NCBI RefSeq assembly: GCF_015319355.1
Contig: NZ_JADILU010000010.1
Location: 23,951-87,950, forward strand
Length of the DNA stretch: 64,000 nt
DNA from: Psychroserpens luteus
Lineage (GTDB): Bacteria > Bacteroidota > Bacteroidia > Flavobacteriales > Flavobacteriaceae
Direction: 5' to 3'
The notes under the pieces are model-generated. The model was not told where the DNA came from, made no database searches, and worked only from the letters and a program-made list of their open reading frames with translations. A program made the position numbers and the translations under genes. Below are positions 8,414 to 18,325 of the stretch, one piece after another. Each line of letters opens with the position of its first letter. Position 1 is the stretch's first letter.

Positions 8414-10525
8414 TTAATACATACCCTTAATTTTTCTCAATTTATCTTCCCAAATAGAAAGCGTCTTTTTGTGTTTATCAACGTTTTTAAATACTTCTTT
8501 TACTAAAGGATTACTTTCATCAACATTCGAGAAAAACTGTAAGTTGTTTTCTAATTGAATAATTTCTCCCTTGACCTCTCCAATTTTCTTTCTTATGAAG
8601 TTTTGCTCGTTATCTAATAATCGAGTATCACCAGGTTGTGCTAAATTTTCAAGCTTGTTTTCAAACTTGATCATCTCAAGTTTAGCTCTATCCATATCTA
8701 ACTTACCAAATAAACCATCTAGCGCTTTATTGAATTTCCCATCAATATAACGTTTGTTAGAAGGTACATGCCCAATAGCTTTCCAAGCTGCAATTTTTTC
8801 TTTAATAGTAACGATATCTTTTTTAGAATCACCAGACAATTCTAAAGCGTTTACTTCTTTAAGCATGGTGTTTTTTTGCTCATAAGCAACCATTAATTCT
8901 TTATTAGCTTCATCACGCTCTGAATTTAATCTATCAAAATAGGCATTACAAGCACCTTTAAATTGCTTCCATATTTTGTCACTATCTTTTCTTGGTACAT
9001 GACCAATTTCTTTCCAATCACCTTGAATTTTTTTCATTAAAGGTGTTGTTTTTGCTAAGTCTTCATTATCCTTATTATCTAAGGCTATTTGAATTAACGC
9101 TTTCTTTTTCTCTAAGTTATCGTATTGATCTTTTTTGAGACTTTTGTAGAAATTATTTTTTTGACGATTAAAAGTTCTAACCGCATCTTTAAATTTAGAC
9201 CACGTAGCTTCATTTACTTTTTGAGGCACTTTCCCAGCTTTAAAGAATTCTTCTCTTAAAGTTTCAATAGATTTTATCTTCTTTTGCCAAGCATTATGGG
9301 CATTAGAAGTATCGTTAGAAATCGCTATAATTCTAGAAATAATCTCTTCTTTTACTTCTAAGTTTTTCTCACGACCTTTATCTAAATCTGCATAGTAACC
9401 TTGACGTTTGTCATGTATCGTTTTGGTTGCTTTACTAAAACGCTCCCAAACTTCATCACGATGTTCTCTAGATACAGGACCTAATTCCTCTTTCCACATT
9501 TTATGCAATACTTGCAATTCTCTAAAAGAACGATTGATATTATCATCTGCAGCTAATTCTTCTGCTCGCTCAATAATCTTAGTTTTTTGCTCTAAATTGT
9601 GTTTAAAATCTAGATCACGCAAATCTCTATTTAAATGCAATACATCATAAAAAACTTCAACATTATGATGATAAGAATTCCATGCGTTATTGTAACGATC
9701 TCTAGGTATAGGACCAGCATTTCTCCACTGCTCTTGTAAATCTTTGAAGGTTTTGTATGTAGTATTAATATTTTCTTCATCATTGACCAAACCTTTTATT
9801 TGCTCAATAATTTGTAATCTATTGTCAAGATTCCCTTTTAAATTATTCTCACGTTGCTTGTAATAAGCACCTAAATTATTTCTATAGGTTTTAAAGACAT
9901 TATTAAACTGTTTTTTAACAGGAGAAGCATAGTAGAAGTCAATTTCATTACCACCTTCATTTAAAAATTCTTCCTTTTTCTCATCTAATAATGCATCAAA
10001 TTTAGAATTGAATTCAGATTTTATCTCTTCAACTTGCGATTTAATGTTTTGTACTTTATGATTTTCTATCAGTTGCTCGAACTCAATTGATAACTGCTCC
10101 ATTGACATAGAGTGGTAGTCTTTAGATTCTAATGTGTGACGCTCAGCATTTTCTTCATCTTCAGCATCTTCAGCATTAGATTCATCAATTTCTTCAACAT
10201 GGGCATCTGCTTTTTTAGTAGCTTCAGGTGCTGTAGAATCTTCAGTTGTTTCAACGACTTCTTTTACTTCTTCTGTAATTGCCTCAGTAGTTTCAGCAAC
10301 CTCTTCGGTAACGTTCTCTGTGATTTCTTCAACAACTTCTTTTACGTCTTCAGTAATCGTTTCAACTGTTTCTGTGACATCGTCGTTAGACTCTTCAACT
10401 ATTGTTTTGATTTCTTCGGAAATTGGCTCACTCTCAGTAGTAGAACTTTCTGGAGTTTGAGGTGTTTCAGTAGATTTTAATTCTTTGTTTCCATCTGCTT
10501 CTTGCAGGTTATCATTCTCAGACAT
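8414..10525 (-). CDS. DUF349 domain-containing coiled-coil protein
   Basis: A 703-aa cytoplasmic protein. Residues about 1-135 are a low-complexity acidic tail of repeated E/V/T units (EEV, VTE, EEIT). From about 140 onward come repeated DUF349 units of about 70 residues, each with a Trp-containing signature such as FKDLQEQWRNAGPIPR, ELQVLHKMWKEELGPV and KIQGDWKEIGHVPRK. At least five copies are visible. The family is widespread in Bacteroidota without a fixed role; its coiled-coil repeats suggest a scaffold. Nothing resembling a catalytic site is seen. Confidence 0.9.
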   Translation of the reverse strand: MSENDNLQEADGNKELKSTETPQTPESSTTESEPISEEIKTIVEESNDDVTETVETITEDVKEVVEEITENVTEEVAETTEAITEEVKEVVETTEDSTAPEATKKADAHVEEIDESNAEDAEDEENAERHTLESKDYHSMSMEQLSIEFEQLIENHKVQNIKSQVEEIKSEFNSKFDALLDEKKEEFLNEGGNEIDFYYASPVKKQFNNVFKTYRNNLGAYYKQRENNLKGNLDNRLQIIEQIKGLVNDEENINTTYKTFKDLQEQWRNAGPIPRDRYNNAWNSYHHNVEVFYDVLHLNRDLRDLDFKHNLEQKTKIIERAEELAADDNINRSFRELQVLHKMWKEELGPVSREHRDEVWERFSKATKTIHDKRQGYYADLDKGREKNLEVKEEIISRIIAISNDTSNAHNAWQKKIKSIETLREEFFKAGKVPQKVNEATWSKFKDAVRTFNRQKNNFYKSLKKDQYDNLEKKKALIQIALDNKDNEDLAKTTPLMKKIQGDWKEIGHVPRKDSDKIWKQFKGACNAYFDRLNSERDEANKELMVAYEQKNTMLKEVNALELSGDSKKDIVTIKEKIAAWKAIGHVPSNKRYIDGKFNKALDGLFGKLDMDRAKLEMIKFENKLENLAQPGDTRLLDNEQNFIRKKIGEVKGEIIQLENNLQFFSNVDESNPLVKEVFKNVDKHKKTLSIWEDKLRKIKGMY

Positions 10526-10769
10526 TTTTCAATGTTTTATATATTAGAAGGCTAAGATACTAACAAGAGGCTGATTTACAAAACAGAAGTCGTTGTTTAG
10601 ACCTCTTATGCTTATTAAATATAAAAATAGTCCATCAAATTCGTTTCTATTTCCATTATATTTCAATATAAAATAGAACCGTAGCTAAGGCTATACTTAT
10701 GTTTTCTATATGATATAAAAGAAAATACAATTCAAATTTGTTATCTACTATTTTGAAATTTATTTGATA

Positions 10770-11510
10770 TTAAAAGGTTAAATCCCATATTCTCCAAGCC
10801 TTTTCTGCTTGATACTCTAACATTTTGAGTCCGTTGCAGATTTCGGCACCTTGAGATTTGCCTATTTTTAAGAATTTTGTTTCACTCGGATTATAAATAA
10901 CATCGAATAAAAAATGTTTATCGGTAATCCCATCATAAGGAATATTTGGACATTCATTTACATTTGGATGCGTTCCAATTGGTGTACTATTTATAATAAT
11001 AGTGTAATGACCTAAAATTTCCGAAGTTAAAGTTTCGTAAGTAAATTTGACACCTGGTTTTTTTGTTCTAGAAACGTATTCAAATTTGATATTTAGCTTT
11101 TTAAGCGTGTAGGCAATTGCTTTAGAAGCGCCTCCTGTACCTAGAATTAATGCTTTTTTATGATGTGGTTTTAGGAATGGTTTTATGGATTTTTTAAATC
11201 CGTAGCAATCTGTATTATAACCTTTTAATCTTCCTTTTTTGTCAATTGTAATCGTGTTTACTGCACCTATTTTTCTAGCTTTTTTATTTAGGCTATCCAA
11301 GTAAGGAATAATATCTTCTTTATACGGAATAGTGACATTAAAACCCACAATGTTATGATCTTTGGTGAAGAGTTCTTTAAATTCTGAAATGTGCTTCAAA
11401 TCAAAATTCTCATACGTAAATGGAAGTTTTTGCTTCTCAAATTTTTCAGCGAAATAACCTCTAGAAAACGAGTATGAAATATCTTTACCTATTAAACCTA
11501 ATCTACTCAT
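10770..11510 (-). CDS. aroE: Shikimate dehydrogenase
   Basis: Reduces 3-dehydroshikimate to shikimate with NADPH in aromatic amino-acid synthesis. Motifs in order: SYSFSRGYF (shikimate-binding serines), NVTIPYKE with the catalytic Lys, GAVNTI, GYNTDCYGF with the catalytic Asp, the Rossmann loop GTGGASKAI, and INSTPIGTHP. I place the start at MSRLGLIG, with ATG on the complement at 11508-11510. The frame stays open to 11534, but that would add eight non-conserved residues. The start overlaps the end of the upstream DUF368 gene by eight bases, indicating translational coupling. Confidence 0.93.
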   Translation of the reverse strand: MSRLGLIGKDISYSFSRGYFAEKFEKQKLPFTYENFDLKHISEFKELFTKDHNIVGFNVTIPYKEDIIPYLDSLNKKARKIGAVNTITIDKKGRLKGYNTDCYGFKKSIKPFLKPHHKKALILGTGGASKAIAYTLKKLNIKFEYVSRTKKPGVKFTYETLTSEILGHYTIIINSTPIGTHPNVNECPNIPYDGITDKHFLFDVIYNPSETKFLKIGKSQGAEICNGLKMLEYQAEKAWRIWDLTF

Positions 11511-12522
11511 GTGCTTTTTTTGTGTATTGACCATAGCGTTCTAAAGCAAGTACGACGATGATACCTAAAATTATATAACCAATTGCAATAGATGTTTGTG
11601 AATCCATTTGAGGTAAGAAACGCTCGTAATTTAAAATGATTTTTTGACCTCTAGAATCTAACAAGAAATTACCATCAACTTCAGTTTTAAAAATAGTCTT
11701 CTTCCATGGCCAAACAACACCTAATGAACCAATAATAAAACCAATAATTGATGCAGTAGTAATGCTTTTATAATGTTTAAGCACATAACTCAATACATGA
11801 GAAAATGACACTAAACCAACTACAGAGCCAAGCGTAAACATGGTTAGAACTTTAAGCAATCTAACTCTTACTTCATTTTGAATAAAACTAAAATCTCCTG
11901 TTATGATTTCTGAAAATGTATCATATAATGCATTTACAGAGTCTACTAATAGCAAGATGTAATTACCTAAAAGAATGAGGATGAACGATCCTGAAAACCC
12001 AGGAAGTGTCATGCCCGAAACGCTTATTATTCCGCAGAAAAAAACAAACAAAAGGTTGTCATTCTCCATTGCAGGATCTAGAAAACTTATTGCTATACCT
12101 AGGCTTATTCCAATAATAAGGGATAAAATGCTTTTAAAATTCCAATCTTTAAAATCTTTATTGATGTAATAAATTGAGCCAATAATCATCCCGAAGAATA
12201 AGCTCCAAACATATAATTCATAATGCTTAATGAAGTAGTCTAAAATTTTTGAGACACTAAAGTAGCTCACAATCATCCCTAAGAATAAAAGAGCCAAAAA
12301 CTTACCGTTAATATATCTGTAAAAACTTTTAAATCTACCGTTTAATAAGAGTTTTAGCGCAGTTTTATTGACACGTTGAAGTGAATAAATAAACTCTTCA
12401 TAAAAACCAGCAACAAATGCTACAACACCTCCTGAAACACCAGGGACTTTGTTAGCAGCTCCCATTCCTAGTCCTTTCATGACTAAAAATATACGGTCTT
12501 TGAGAGTTCTTGTGCTTTGCAT
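11503..12522 (-). CDS. DUF368 polyprenyl-phosphate transporter-like protein (copy 1)
   Basis: A 339-aa polytopic membrane protein with the DUF368 hallmarks: MGAANKVPGVSGG near the N terminus and a second internal MTLPGFSGSF, the two PGxSG motifs of the pseudo-symmetric fold. Roughly eight to nine helices are visible. DUF368 members (PopT) recycle undecaprenyl phosphate across the cytoplasmic membrane for cell-wall and surface-polymer synthesis. It is one base away from a paralogue upstream and overlaps aroE downstream. Transport of C55-P here is inferred from the family. Confidence 0.88.
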   Translation of the reverse strand: MQSTRTLKDRIFLVMKGLGMGAANKVPGVSGGVVAFVAGFYEEFIYSLQRVNKTALKLLLNGRFKSFYRYINGKFLALLFLGMIVSYFSVSKILDYFIKHYELYVWSLFFGMIIGSIYYINKDFKDWNFKSILSLIIGISLGIAISFLDPAMENDNLLFVFFCGIISVSGMTLPGFSGSFILILLGNYILLLVDSVNALYDTFSEIITGDFSFIQNEVRVRLLKVLTMFTLGSVVGLVSFSHVLSYVLKHYKSITTASIIGFIIGSLGVVWPWKKTIFKTEVDGNFLLDSRGQKIILNYERFLPQMDSQTSIAIGYIILGIIVVLALERYGQYTKKAHE

Positions 12523-12523
12523 T

Positions 12524-13519
12524 CTATTGTTTTTTAGCGCCTACTTTTTCAAGAATAAAAATGGTTAAAAATCCAAAAATCATTAAAGCAATAGCTTGCC
12601 ATATTTGTGAGTCTCCAGTATAAGAACTTGGTAAAATACTTTCTTCCAAAACGGTTTTATAGGTTTCAAAATCATTGGTTTGTTGTTGGTAAATAGATAA
12701 TGTACCAACATCTGAAATTTTAATAAATTCTTCAATTGCACCAGTTTTATCATCTAAAACGGAGATCGTTTTCTTCCATGGCCAAACCTTGTTAAGTGAA
12801 CCTATTATAAATCCAGTTAGTAGCGCTAAAGTGGTATTGTAATAATTTTTGAATAGCCATTTTAAAACGCGACTAAAAGTCAACAATCCAAGGACTGCAC
12901 CAGTCATAAAAATGGCAATCTTTTTTATATCAAAATCATGAAGTGCATCACTTAGCGTTTTATATGCTCCTAGAATAACCAAAATAAATGAGCCTGAAAT
13001 TCCAGGTAAAATCATTGCACAAATAGCAATAGCTCCAGCTATAAATAGAAAATACGGATTATCATTTGCTCCTAAAGATGGTAAAGTAGAAATATAATAT
13101 GCAGCAATAGCACCAATTATCAGAGAAATGATATTGGCAATATTCCATTTTTTAATTTGTTTGCCAACAAACCATATACTTACAATAATTAATCCGAAGA
13201 AAAATGACCATATTAATATAGGATGTTGCTCTAACAAATATTTTGCAATTCGCATAAACACAACAAAACTAACACCAATACCTGTTAATAATGCTAATAA
13301 AAAATTTCCATTAATTTGTGTCCAGAATGCTTTGAAACCTTCTTTTCTTAAGGTAGTTACCAATGATAAATTTACATTAGCAATTGTAGAAATTAATTCT
13401 TCATAAATTCCAGATATAAGAGCTATTGTTCCTCCTGATACTCCAGGAACTGCATCTGCTGCTCCCATGGCGATTCCTTTAAGTGTGATGATAAAGTAAT
13501 CTTTAAATTGTCTTTGCAT
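12524..13519 (-). CDS. DUF368 polyprenyl-phosphate transporter-like protein (copy 2)
   Basis: Paralogue of the adjacent DUF368 gene. It carries the same two motifs (DAVPGVSGG and ILPGISGSF) and helix layout, about 331 aa from the chosen start MQRQFKDYF. The open frame extends six codons further to 13537, but MQRQFKDYF aligns with the start of its sister MQSTRTLKD. Copy 2 has a longer polar segment before the last helix (about residues 255-300). The two genes are separated by a single base, so they form one operon and may act together or as a heteromer. Confidence 0.88.
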   Translation of the reverse strand: MQRQFKDYFIITLKGIAMGAADAVPGVSGGTIALISGIYEELISTIANVNLSLVTTLRKEGFKAFWTQINGNFLLALLTGIGVSFVVFMRIAKYLLEQHPILIWSFFFGLIIVSIWFVGKQIKKWNIANIISLIIGAIAAYYISTLPSLGANDNPYFLFIAGAIAICAMILPGISGSFILVILGAYKTLSDALHDFDIKKIAIFMTGAVLGLLTFSRVLKWLFKNYYNTTLALLTGFIIGSLNKVWPWKKTISVLDDKTGAIEEFIKISDVGTLSIYQQQTNDFETYKTVLEESILPSSYTGDSQIWQAIALMIFGFLTIFILEKVGAKKQ

Positions 13520-13604
13520 AGTTAAATTTGATAACAAGCAGTAAAGGTATGAAATACCAAACGTTTTTTAAACTAATAAAACAAAAGGAAAATAGGAGTA
13601 GAGA

Positions 13605-15014
13605 TTACTTTTTAGCTGCTAAGATAATTTCTCTAACTGTAGGCTTTTGCATCACTTTAGGAAATAATTCTTCAATAATATATTCAAACTCACAATTTAA
13701 AAGTACCGCATTTTTAAGGTGATAATGACCTTTACTATGCTCATGAAGTGTGAAGTTTAAACCAGCTAAACGAAATTCTATTTCTGCAGTTTCCGGATGA
13801 AATTCTGAAGCTTGGATTAAATTTAAAATAGCAGCTTCATATTCGCCTAAAGCAATAAGGATATCTGCTCGTGATAACCACGTTTGAAGTTCGTAATTAC
13901 CTAGATCTAAGGTTTTCTTGTAACCACGTTCTGCTTCTTCAAGAAAGTTAAGACGAGAATTAATTTGAGCATAAAGTTTCCAGTATGCAGCGTTTTCACT
14001 GTCTATATTTATAGCTTTATTGATATAGAATAAGGCTTTTTGATAGTTTTTTTGTTTGTTGTAGAATTTAGTAATAGCAATCCAACCCTTATCTAATAAA
14101 GGATCTTCATGTACTGTTTTATAATAATATTGAACCGCTAAATCATACTTCTCTAACTTATCATAACAATAACCAATTCTAAGCAATGCAAATGATGTTG
14201 GTTCATCTAATGCTAAGGTTATTTTGTAATTATCTATAGCTTCTAAATATTGTTTCTTCTTTTCTAAAACTTTACCTTTTTCTAGATAAGCTCCAACAAA
14301 ACTATCATCTGAAATAATTGCAAATTCAAAAGCTGCAAGTGCTTTGTCTAGTTCTTTAATCGTCACATATTGACGACCTAATTGATGCCAAGCGACTTCA
14401 CAATATGGGTTTTTATCTAAGTATGTATTTAAAAATGTAATGGCATCTTCATTTTCGTCTAGAAAATCAAAACAATAAATAATATTATATAAAGCTGAGT
14501 AATCTTCTAAATCAATATTCAGACACTTTTTGAAGTATATTTTAGCATTTTCAAATTGATCTAAAAACAAGTATTCCATACCTATTAAAGCATACAAATC
14601 ACCAATACCTTCATCGTTAGCAGCTAAATCTAAAGCAATCAACAACGTATTTACTGCCTTTTCGTGATCATCTTGTTTAGAAAGTATATTCGCTTTTTGA
14701 ATATAAATTTCTTCGTTGGTAGGTTCTAAAACATGAAGTGTTTCAAGAACTTTATTTGCATCATCAAACTTGTTTTCTAAGACAAGAATTTCAGTTTGAA
14801 ACAACTTTAAATTGATAGATGAAGGATGCTGGTCAAGACCTAATTTGATCGCTTTTTTGGCTAACGCTATTTTCCCTATTTCTAAATAGTGATGAATAAT
14901 GTTTTCAAACTCGCTTGAATCAAAGAACAAAACGTTATTCGTTTTGAGCATCGATTCAAACTTTTTAAGCGAGATATTATTGTTGTCTTCAGGTAGACCA
15001 AACTCCATAAGCAA
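13605..15014 (-). CDS. Tetratricopeptide repeat protein
   Basis: A 469-aa soluble protein made almost entirely of 34-residue TPR helix pairs. Recurrent patterns include A-x-x-x-Y-x-K-x-L or A-I-D-N-Y-K-I-T-L followed by D-x-x-x-A, for example AIDNYKITLALDEP and AVQYYYKTVHEDP. I count about ten repeats. No signal peptide or membrane segment is seen, so it is a cytoplasmic scaffold. It is conserved beside the aminotransferase and OstA-like genes in related flavobacteria as far as I recall, but its partner is unknown. Confidence 0.88.
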   Translation of the reverse strand: MLMEFGLPEDNNNISLKKFESMLKTNNVLFFDSSEFENIIHHYLEIGKIALAKKAIKLGLDQHPSSINLKLFQTEILVLENKFDDANKVLETLHVLEPTNEEIYIQKANILSKQDDHEKAVNTLLIALDLAANDEGIGDLYALIGMEYLFLDQFENAKIYFKKCLNIDLEDYSALYNIIYCFDFLDENEDAITFLNTYLDKNPYCEVAWHQLGRQYVTIKELDKALAAFEFAIISDDSFVGAYLEKGKVLEKKKQYLEAIDNYKITLALDEPTSFALLRIGYCYDKLEKYDLAVQYYYKTVHEDPLLDKGWIAITKFYNKQKNYQKALFYINKAINIDSENAAYWKLYAQINSRLNFLEEAERGYKKTLDLGNYELQTWLSRADILIALGEYEAAILNLIQASEFHPETAEIEFRLAGLNFTLHEHSKGHYHLKNAVLLNCEFEYIIEELFPKVMQKPTVREIILAAKK

Positions 15015-15178
15015 ATAGCATTGTTTGTTTAAATAAATGTACAGTTATCAAGGTTGGGTTTTGTTTTTTTTGGTTTAATGTTTTTAACAAAATAGTTAAC
15101 AGTTGTAGTTAATGTAAAGGTAGCGCATTTTAATTAATTAAAAAACAGCCTTTTATCAGTCTGAAATTTGATAGTGAT

Positions 15179-16360
15179 TTATACCGAAATAGAATCTAAA
15201 ACACGAGTTATGATCATACAACCTTTGATGATTTCATCATTTGAAATTGTTAAAGGAGGCGTAATCCTGATGGCGCATGGTTCAAAGAGGAGCCAAAATA
15301 GAATTAATCCTTCGTCTTGACACCTTAAAATAACGTCATTTGTAATGTCTGCGGAATTGGTAATTGCAGCTAACATTAATCCTCGTCCGCGAATTTCAGA
15401 AATCAAAGGATGCTTTAAATGCTGACGTATTAATTGCTCTTTTTCTAAGGCTTGAGACATTAAATCACTCTCTGTAATTTCTTTTAAAGTAGCCAATGCA
15501 GCAGCTGCAATAACTGGGTGACCACCAAACGTTGTAATATGACCAAGTTTGGGATTATCCTGCAACAAATCCATATATTTAGAAGACGATGTAAATGCAC
15601 CAATTGGCATTCCTCCACCTAAACCTTTACCTGTAACCAAAATATCTGGTGTACAATTGTAGTGTTCAAACCCAAATAATTTTCCTGTACGTCCAATTCC
15701 TGGTTGAATTTCATCTAAAATCAATAAAGCTCCAACCGCATCACATTGTTTTCGCACCTTTTCTAAGTAACCATCTTTAGGTTCTATAAAACCAGCACCA
15801 CCTTGTATGGTTTCTAAAATAACTGCAGCTGTTTTTGACGTTATATGACATAAATCATCCTGATTATTAAATGTTATAAACTTTACATCAGGAATTAATG
15901 GTCTAAACGGTTGCTTACGCTCTTCATAGCCCATAACACTCAATGCTCCCATGGTATTACCATGATAAGCGTGATGTGTTGCTATGATTTCACTTCTTCC
16001 AGTTACACGTCGAGCAAGTTTTAATGCACCATCAATAGCCTCTGCACCAGAATTGGTTAGATATGTTTTTTCTAATGACTTTGGAAGATGTGCAGCCAAC
16101 AACTTAGCCAATTCTACAGCAGGTTCTTGGATGTATTCTCCATAAACCATAACGTGTAAATATTTGTCTAATTGATCTTTAATGGCATCAATAACCTTTG
16201 GATGTCTATGACCTAGGCTACAAGCAGAAACGCCTGCAACAAAATCTAAATAGGCTTTTTGATTGGAGTCGTAAATATATGAACCTTCAGCATGTGAAAT
16301 TTTCATTCCCAATGGGTGAGGTGTCGTTTGTGCTTGATATTTATAAAAATCTGATGTCAT
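15179..16360 (-). CDS. Class III PLP-dependent aminotransferase (ornithine/acetylornithine type)
   Basis: A 393-aa fold-type I aminotransferase. Visible motifs are YLDFVAGVSACSLGHRHP, TNSGAEAIDGALKLAR, the pyridoxal-phosphate Asp in ILDEIQPGIGRTG, and the Schiff-base Lys in VTGKGLGGGMPIG. The family covers acetylornithine, ornithine, 4-aminobutyrate and related transaminases; the sequence alone does not fix the substrate. Its start ATG overlaps the stop of the upstream OstA-like gene (TAATG), so translation is coupled. It is not of the DegT family and so is not the KdnA partner of the kdnB-like gene. Confidence 0.88.
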   Translation of the reverse strand: MTSDFYKYQAQTTPHPLGMKISHAEGSYIYDSNQKAYLDFVAGVSACSLGHRHPKVIDAIKDQLDKYLHVMVYGEYIQEPAVELAKLLAAHLPKSLEKTYLTNSGAEAIDGALKLARRVTGRSEIIATHHAYHGNTMGALSVMGYEERKQPFRPLIPDVKFITFNNQDDLCHITSKTAAVILETIQGGAGFIEPKDGYLEKVRKQCDAVGALLILDEIQPGIGRTGKLFGFEHYNCTPDILVTGKGLGGGMPIGAFTSSSKYMDLLQDNPKLGHITTFGGHPVIAAAALATLKEITESDLMSQALEKEQLIRQHLKHPLISEIRGRGLMLAAITNSADITNDVILRCQDEGLILFWLLFEPCAIRITPPLTISNDEIIKGCMIITRVLDSISV

Positions 16361-18135
16361 TAATTCCCTTCTTTTACCAAAGGTTTTTTGAGTTTTTGAG
16401 CTGCCTTTAGTGTTGTAGTTGGTTTAGGCAATTGTCGTCCAGCTTTATTGATCTCATCTTTATCTTTCTCACCTGCTTTTTCAACACGCTCTAAAAGGGC
16501 TTCATCAATAAATTCTTCATCTTCCACAAAAGGATCTAATCCTTTAATTATAGGGAGCGAAAAGGGAGGATCATCACTAAATAAATCTTCAACACTTTTT
16601 GGTTGTTCGTCACCTCGCCAATCAAATCCTCTAAATTTTCTGGCATTCTTCGGAAATTGGCTTTCCGGATAAATCTCGCCATCTACTTGATTTAATAGCG
16701 TAATAATTTTATAAGGACCATCAAATTTGAGATTGATACTTCCCGATTTTGATTTGTTTATACCAACCAAAGTATCCTTATCATCTCTACTGTAGAATAT
16801 GATTTCAGCATTTTTAATGATATCAACATTATAGAGTTCATTGTTTTCAAAAAGACCAATTAATTTTTGACCCTTTATTTGATTAAAACCATCACCTATA
16901 GTGTCTTTACTTATTAAAAATGCATTATTAAATACTTTTAAAGAGTCTAGTTCTTCTTTTTCAACATTAGAAATTAGGTGTATAGAATCTCCAGACATTT
17001 GGTTACCTAAATTCCAAATCAAAGGTTTTCTTTGAATAGAAAAGGCATCTCCAGTATTAAAACGTTTGAGGTTTATGAGTTGTGTCAATCCAGATTTGTG
17101 ATCTGCATGAATAGAATCTGCTTTACCACTCATATCACTTTTATACATCTTTGCATTGTAAAACGCTCTAGTAATACGGTTTTCTGGTTTTCCTGTAACC
17201 ATCAATGTATCTGCGTGGATGTAAAGAGAATCTTTTTCTTGAACAGTTATTGCTAGCGCACGCTTTGTAATAAATAAGGAATCTTTAGCTCTAAAAACTT
17301 CACCATGATGTCCTTTAATTATGGTCTTGTTGACAGTGTCTGTAATGGTGATGTTGTTATCTGCGGAAGCATAACTTCGGTTTCTATCAAAATATAAACT
17401 GTCGCCTTCTATTTGTAGATTATCATAATCTATTTTTGAGTTTTTTATAAAGTGCCCAATGTCATTGTTGGTATCATAAAACCCACGTTCGGAATATACT
17501 TTACTAGCTTCACCAATAATTGTAGAAGGACCATACATGAATGCGTGGCCTGTTTCAGAATAAAAATCGAGTTGATTCGTTTCTAGAGTATATTCAGGAT
17601 TTACTAAAACGACATCTTTTAGAAAACGATACTTGCTCTCGTTCATGTAAAAACGACCTATCTGGCTTGTGATAGTTCCAGATGAATCTCTTACAACTTG
17701 ACCTTTACTATTATAATACGCTTGTTGTTTTGTACGATCAAAATAGAGTGTATCTGTAGTAAGTGTAGATTGTGGTTCTGTTAAAATAACTTTTCCAGCT
17801 GCAATGGCTAGTTGAGTAATACCACTATATTCTACATAATCTGAAGTCATATTTATAGTATCACCTTGTTTCATTCTCACGTTACTATACGCTTCAATAA
17901 AATCTTCACTTTGGTAATACAATGCTTTGTCACACCACATGTCTATACCTTCATGAATGATATGGATTTGACCTAAATCACTACGTACAAAAGTTGTGAT
18001 GTTTTCTCCTTTTAGTGAATCTCGCACAGTAAAACCAGAATACTCTATTAAGATTTTCTTAGGTTGTTGCGCATAGGAGAGTGCTGTTAAAAAACAACAT
18101 GTAAAAAGTAGTATATGTTTAAGCGTTAGATTCAA
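16360..18135 (-). CDS. OstA/LptA-like exported protein
   Basis: A 591-aa exported protein with signal peptide HILLFTCCFLTALSYAQ. The body is a long beta-jellyroll of the OstA_N/LptA type, seen as many short strands separated by aspartate/asparagine turns (CDKALYYQSEDFIEAYSNVRM, SDYVEYSGITQLAIAAGKV). In Bacteroidota this large OstA-like protein is thought to work in lipopolysaccharide export across the periplasm. The C-terminal 80 residues are charged and probably disordered. It overlaps the aminotransferase start by one base. Confidence 0.82.
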   Translation of the reverse strand: MNLTLKHILLFTCCFLTALSYAQQPKKILIEYSGFTVRDSLKGENITTFVRSDLGQIHIIHEGIDMWCDKALYYQSEDFIEAYSNVRMKQGDTINMTSDYVEYSGITQLAIAAGKVILTEPQSTLTTDTLYFDRTKQQAYYNSKGQVVRDSSGTITSQIGRFYMNESKYRFLKDVVLVNPEYTLETNQLDFYSETGHAFMYGPSTIIGEASKVYSERGFYDTNNDIGHFIKNSKIDYDNLQIEGDSLYFDRNRSYASADNNITITDTVNKTIIKGHHGEVFRAKDSLFITKRALAITVQEKDSLYIHADTLMVTGKPENRITRAFYNAKMYKSDMSGKADSIHADHKSGLTQLINLKRFNTGDAFSIQRKPLIWNLGNQMSGDSIHLISNVEKEELDSLKVFNNAFLISKDTIGDGFNQIKGQKLIGLFENNELYNVDIIKNAEIIFYSRDDKDTLVGINKSKSGSINLKFDGPYKIITLLNQVDGEIYPESQFPKNARKFRGFDWRGDEQPKSVEDLFSDDPPFSLPIIKGLDPFVEDEEFIDEALLERVEKAGEKDKDEINKAGRQLPKPTTTLKAAQKLKKPLVKEGN

Positions 18136-18268
18136 GGTAAATTGATTTGCTTCAAAAATAACTATTATCTCTTCGGAAATATATGCCTTAACAGATTTTT
18201 AGTAGATTTTTTTGATGTTGTCGCATTTTGACTGAATGCTAATTAGAAATCAATAAACAAATAAGCAT

Positions 18269-18304
18269 AAAAAAAGAGACATTATTTTAGTAATGTCTCT
18301 TTAT
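18269..18304 (-). terminator. Terminator downstream of purA
   Basis: Perfect 12-bp stem AAAGAGACATTA / TAATGTCTCTTT with a six-base loop, flanked by A- and T-runs, about 20 bp beyond the purA stop on the minus strand. Confidence 0.85.
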
Positions 18305-18325
18305 ATTTTTGTTTAATTTTCAATC

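Noticed and set aside
10136-10480. Phe/Cys-rich ORF on the + strand
   Set aside because: It is the antisense of the Glu/Val/Thr-repeat tail of the DUF349 protein, an artefact of low-complexity codons.
15179-16360. KdnA partner for the kdnB-like gene
   Set aside because: It is a class III aminotransferase of the ornithine type, while KdnA is a DegT/DnrJ/EryC1-family enzyme. It is also 10 kb away on the other strand.
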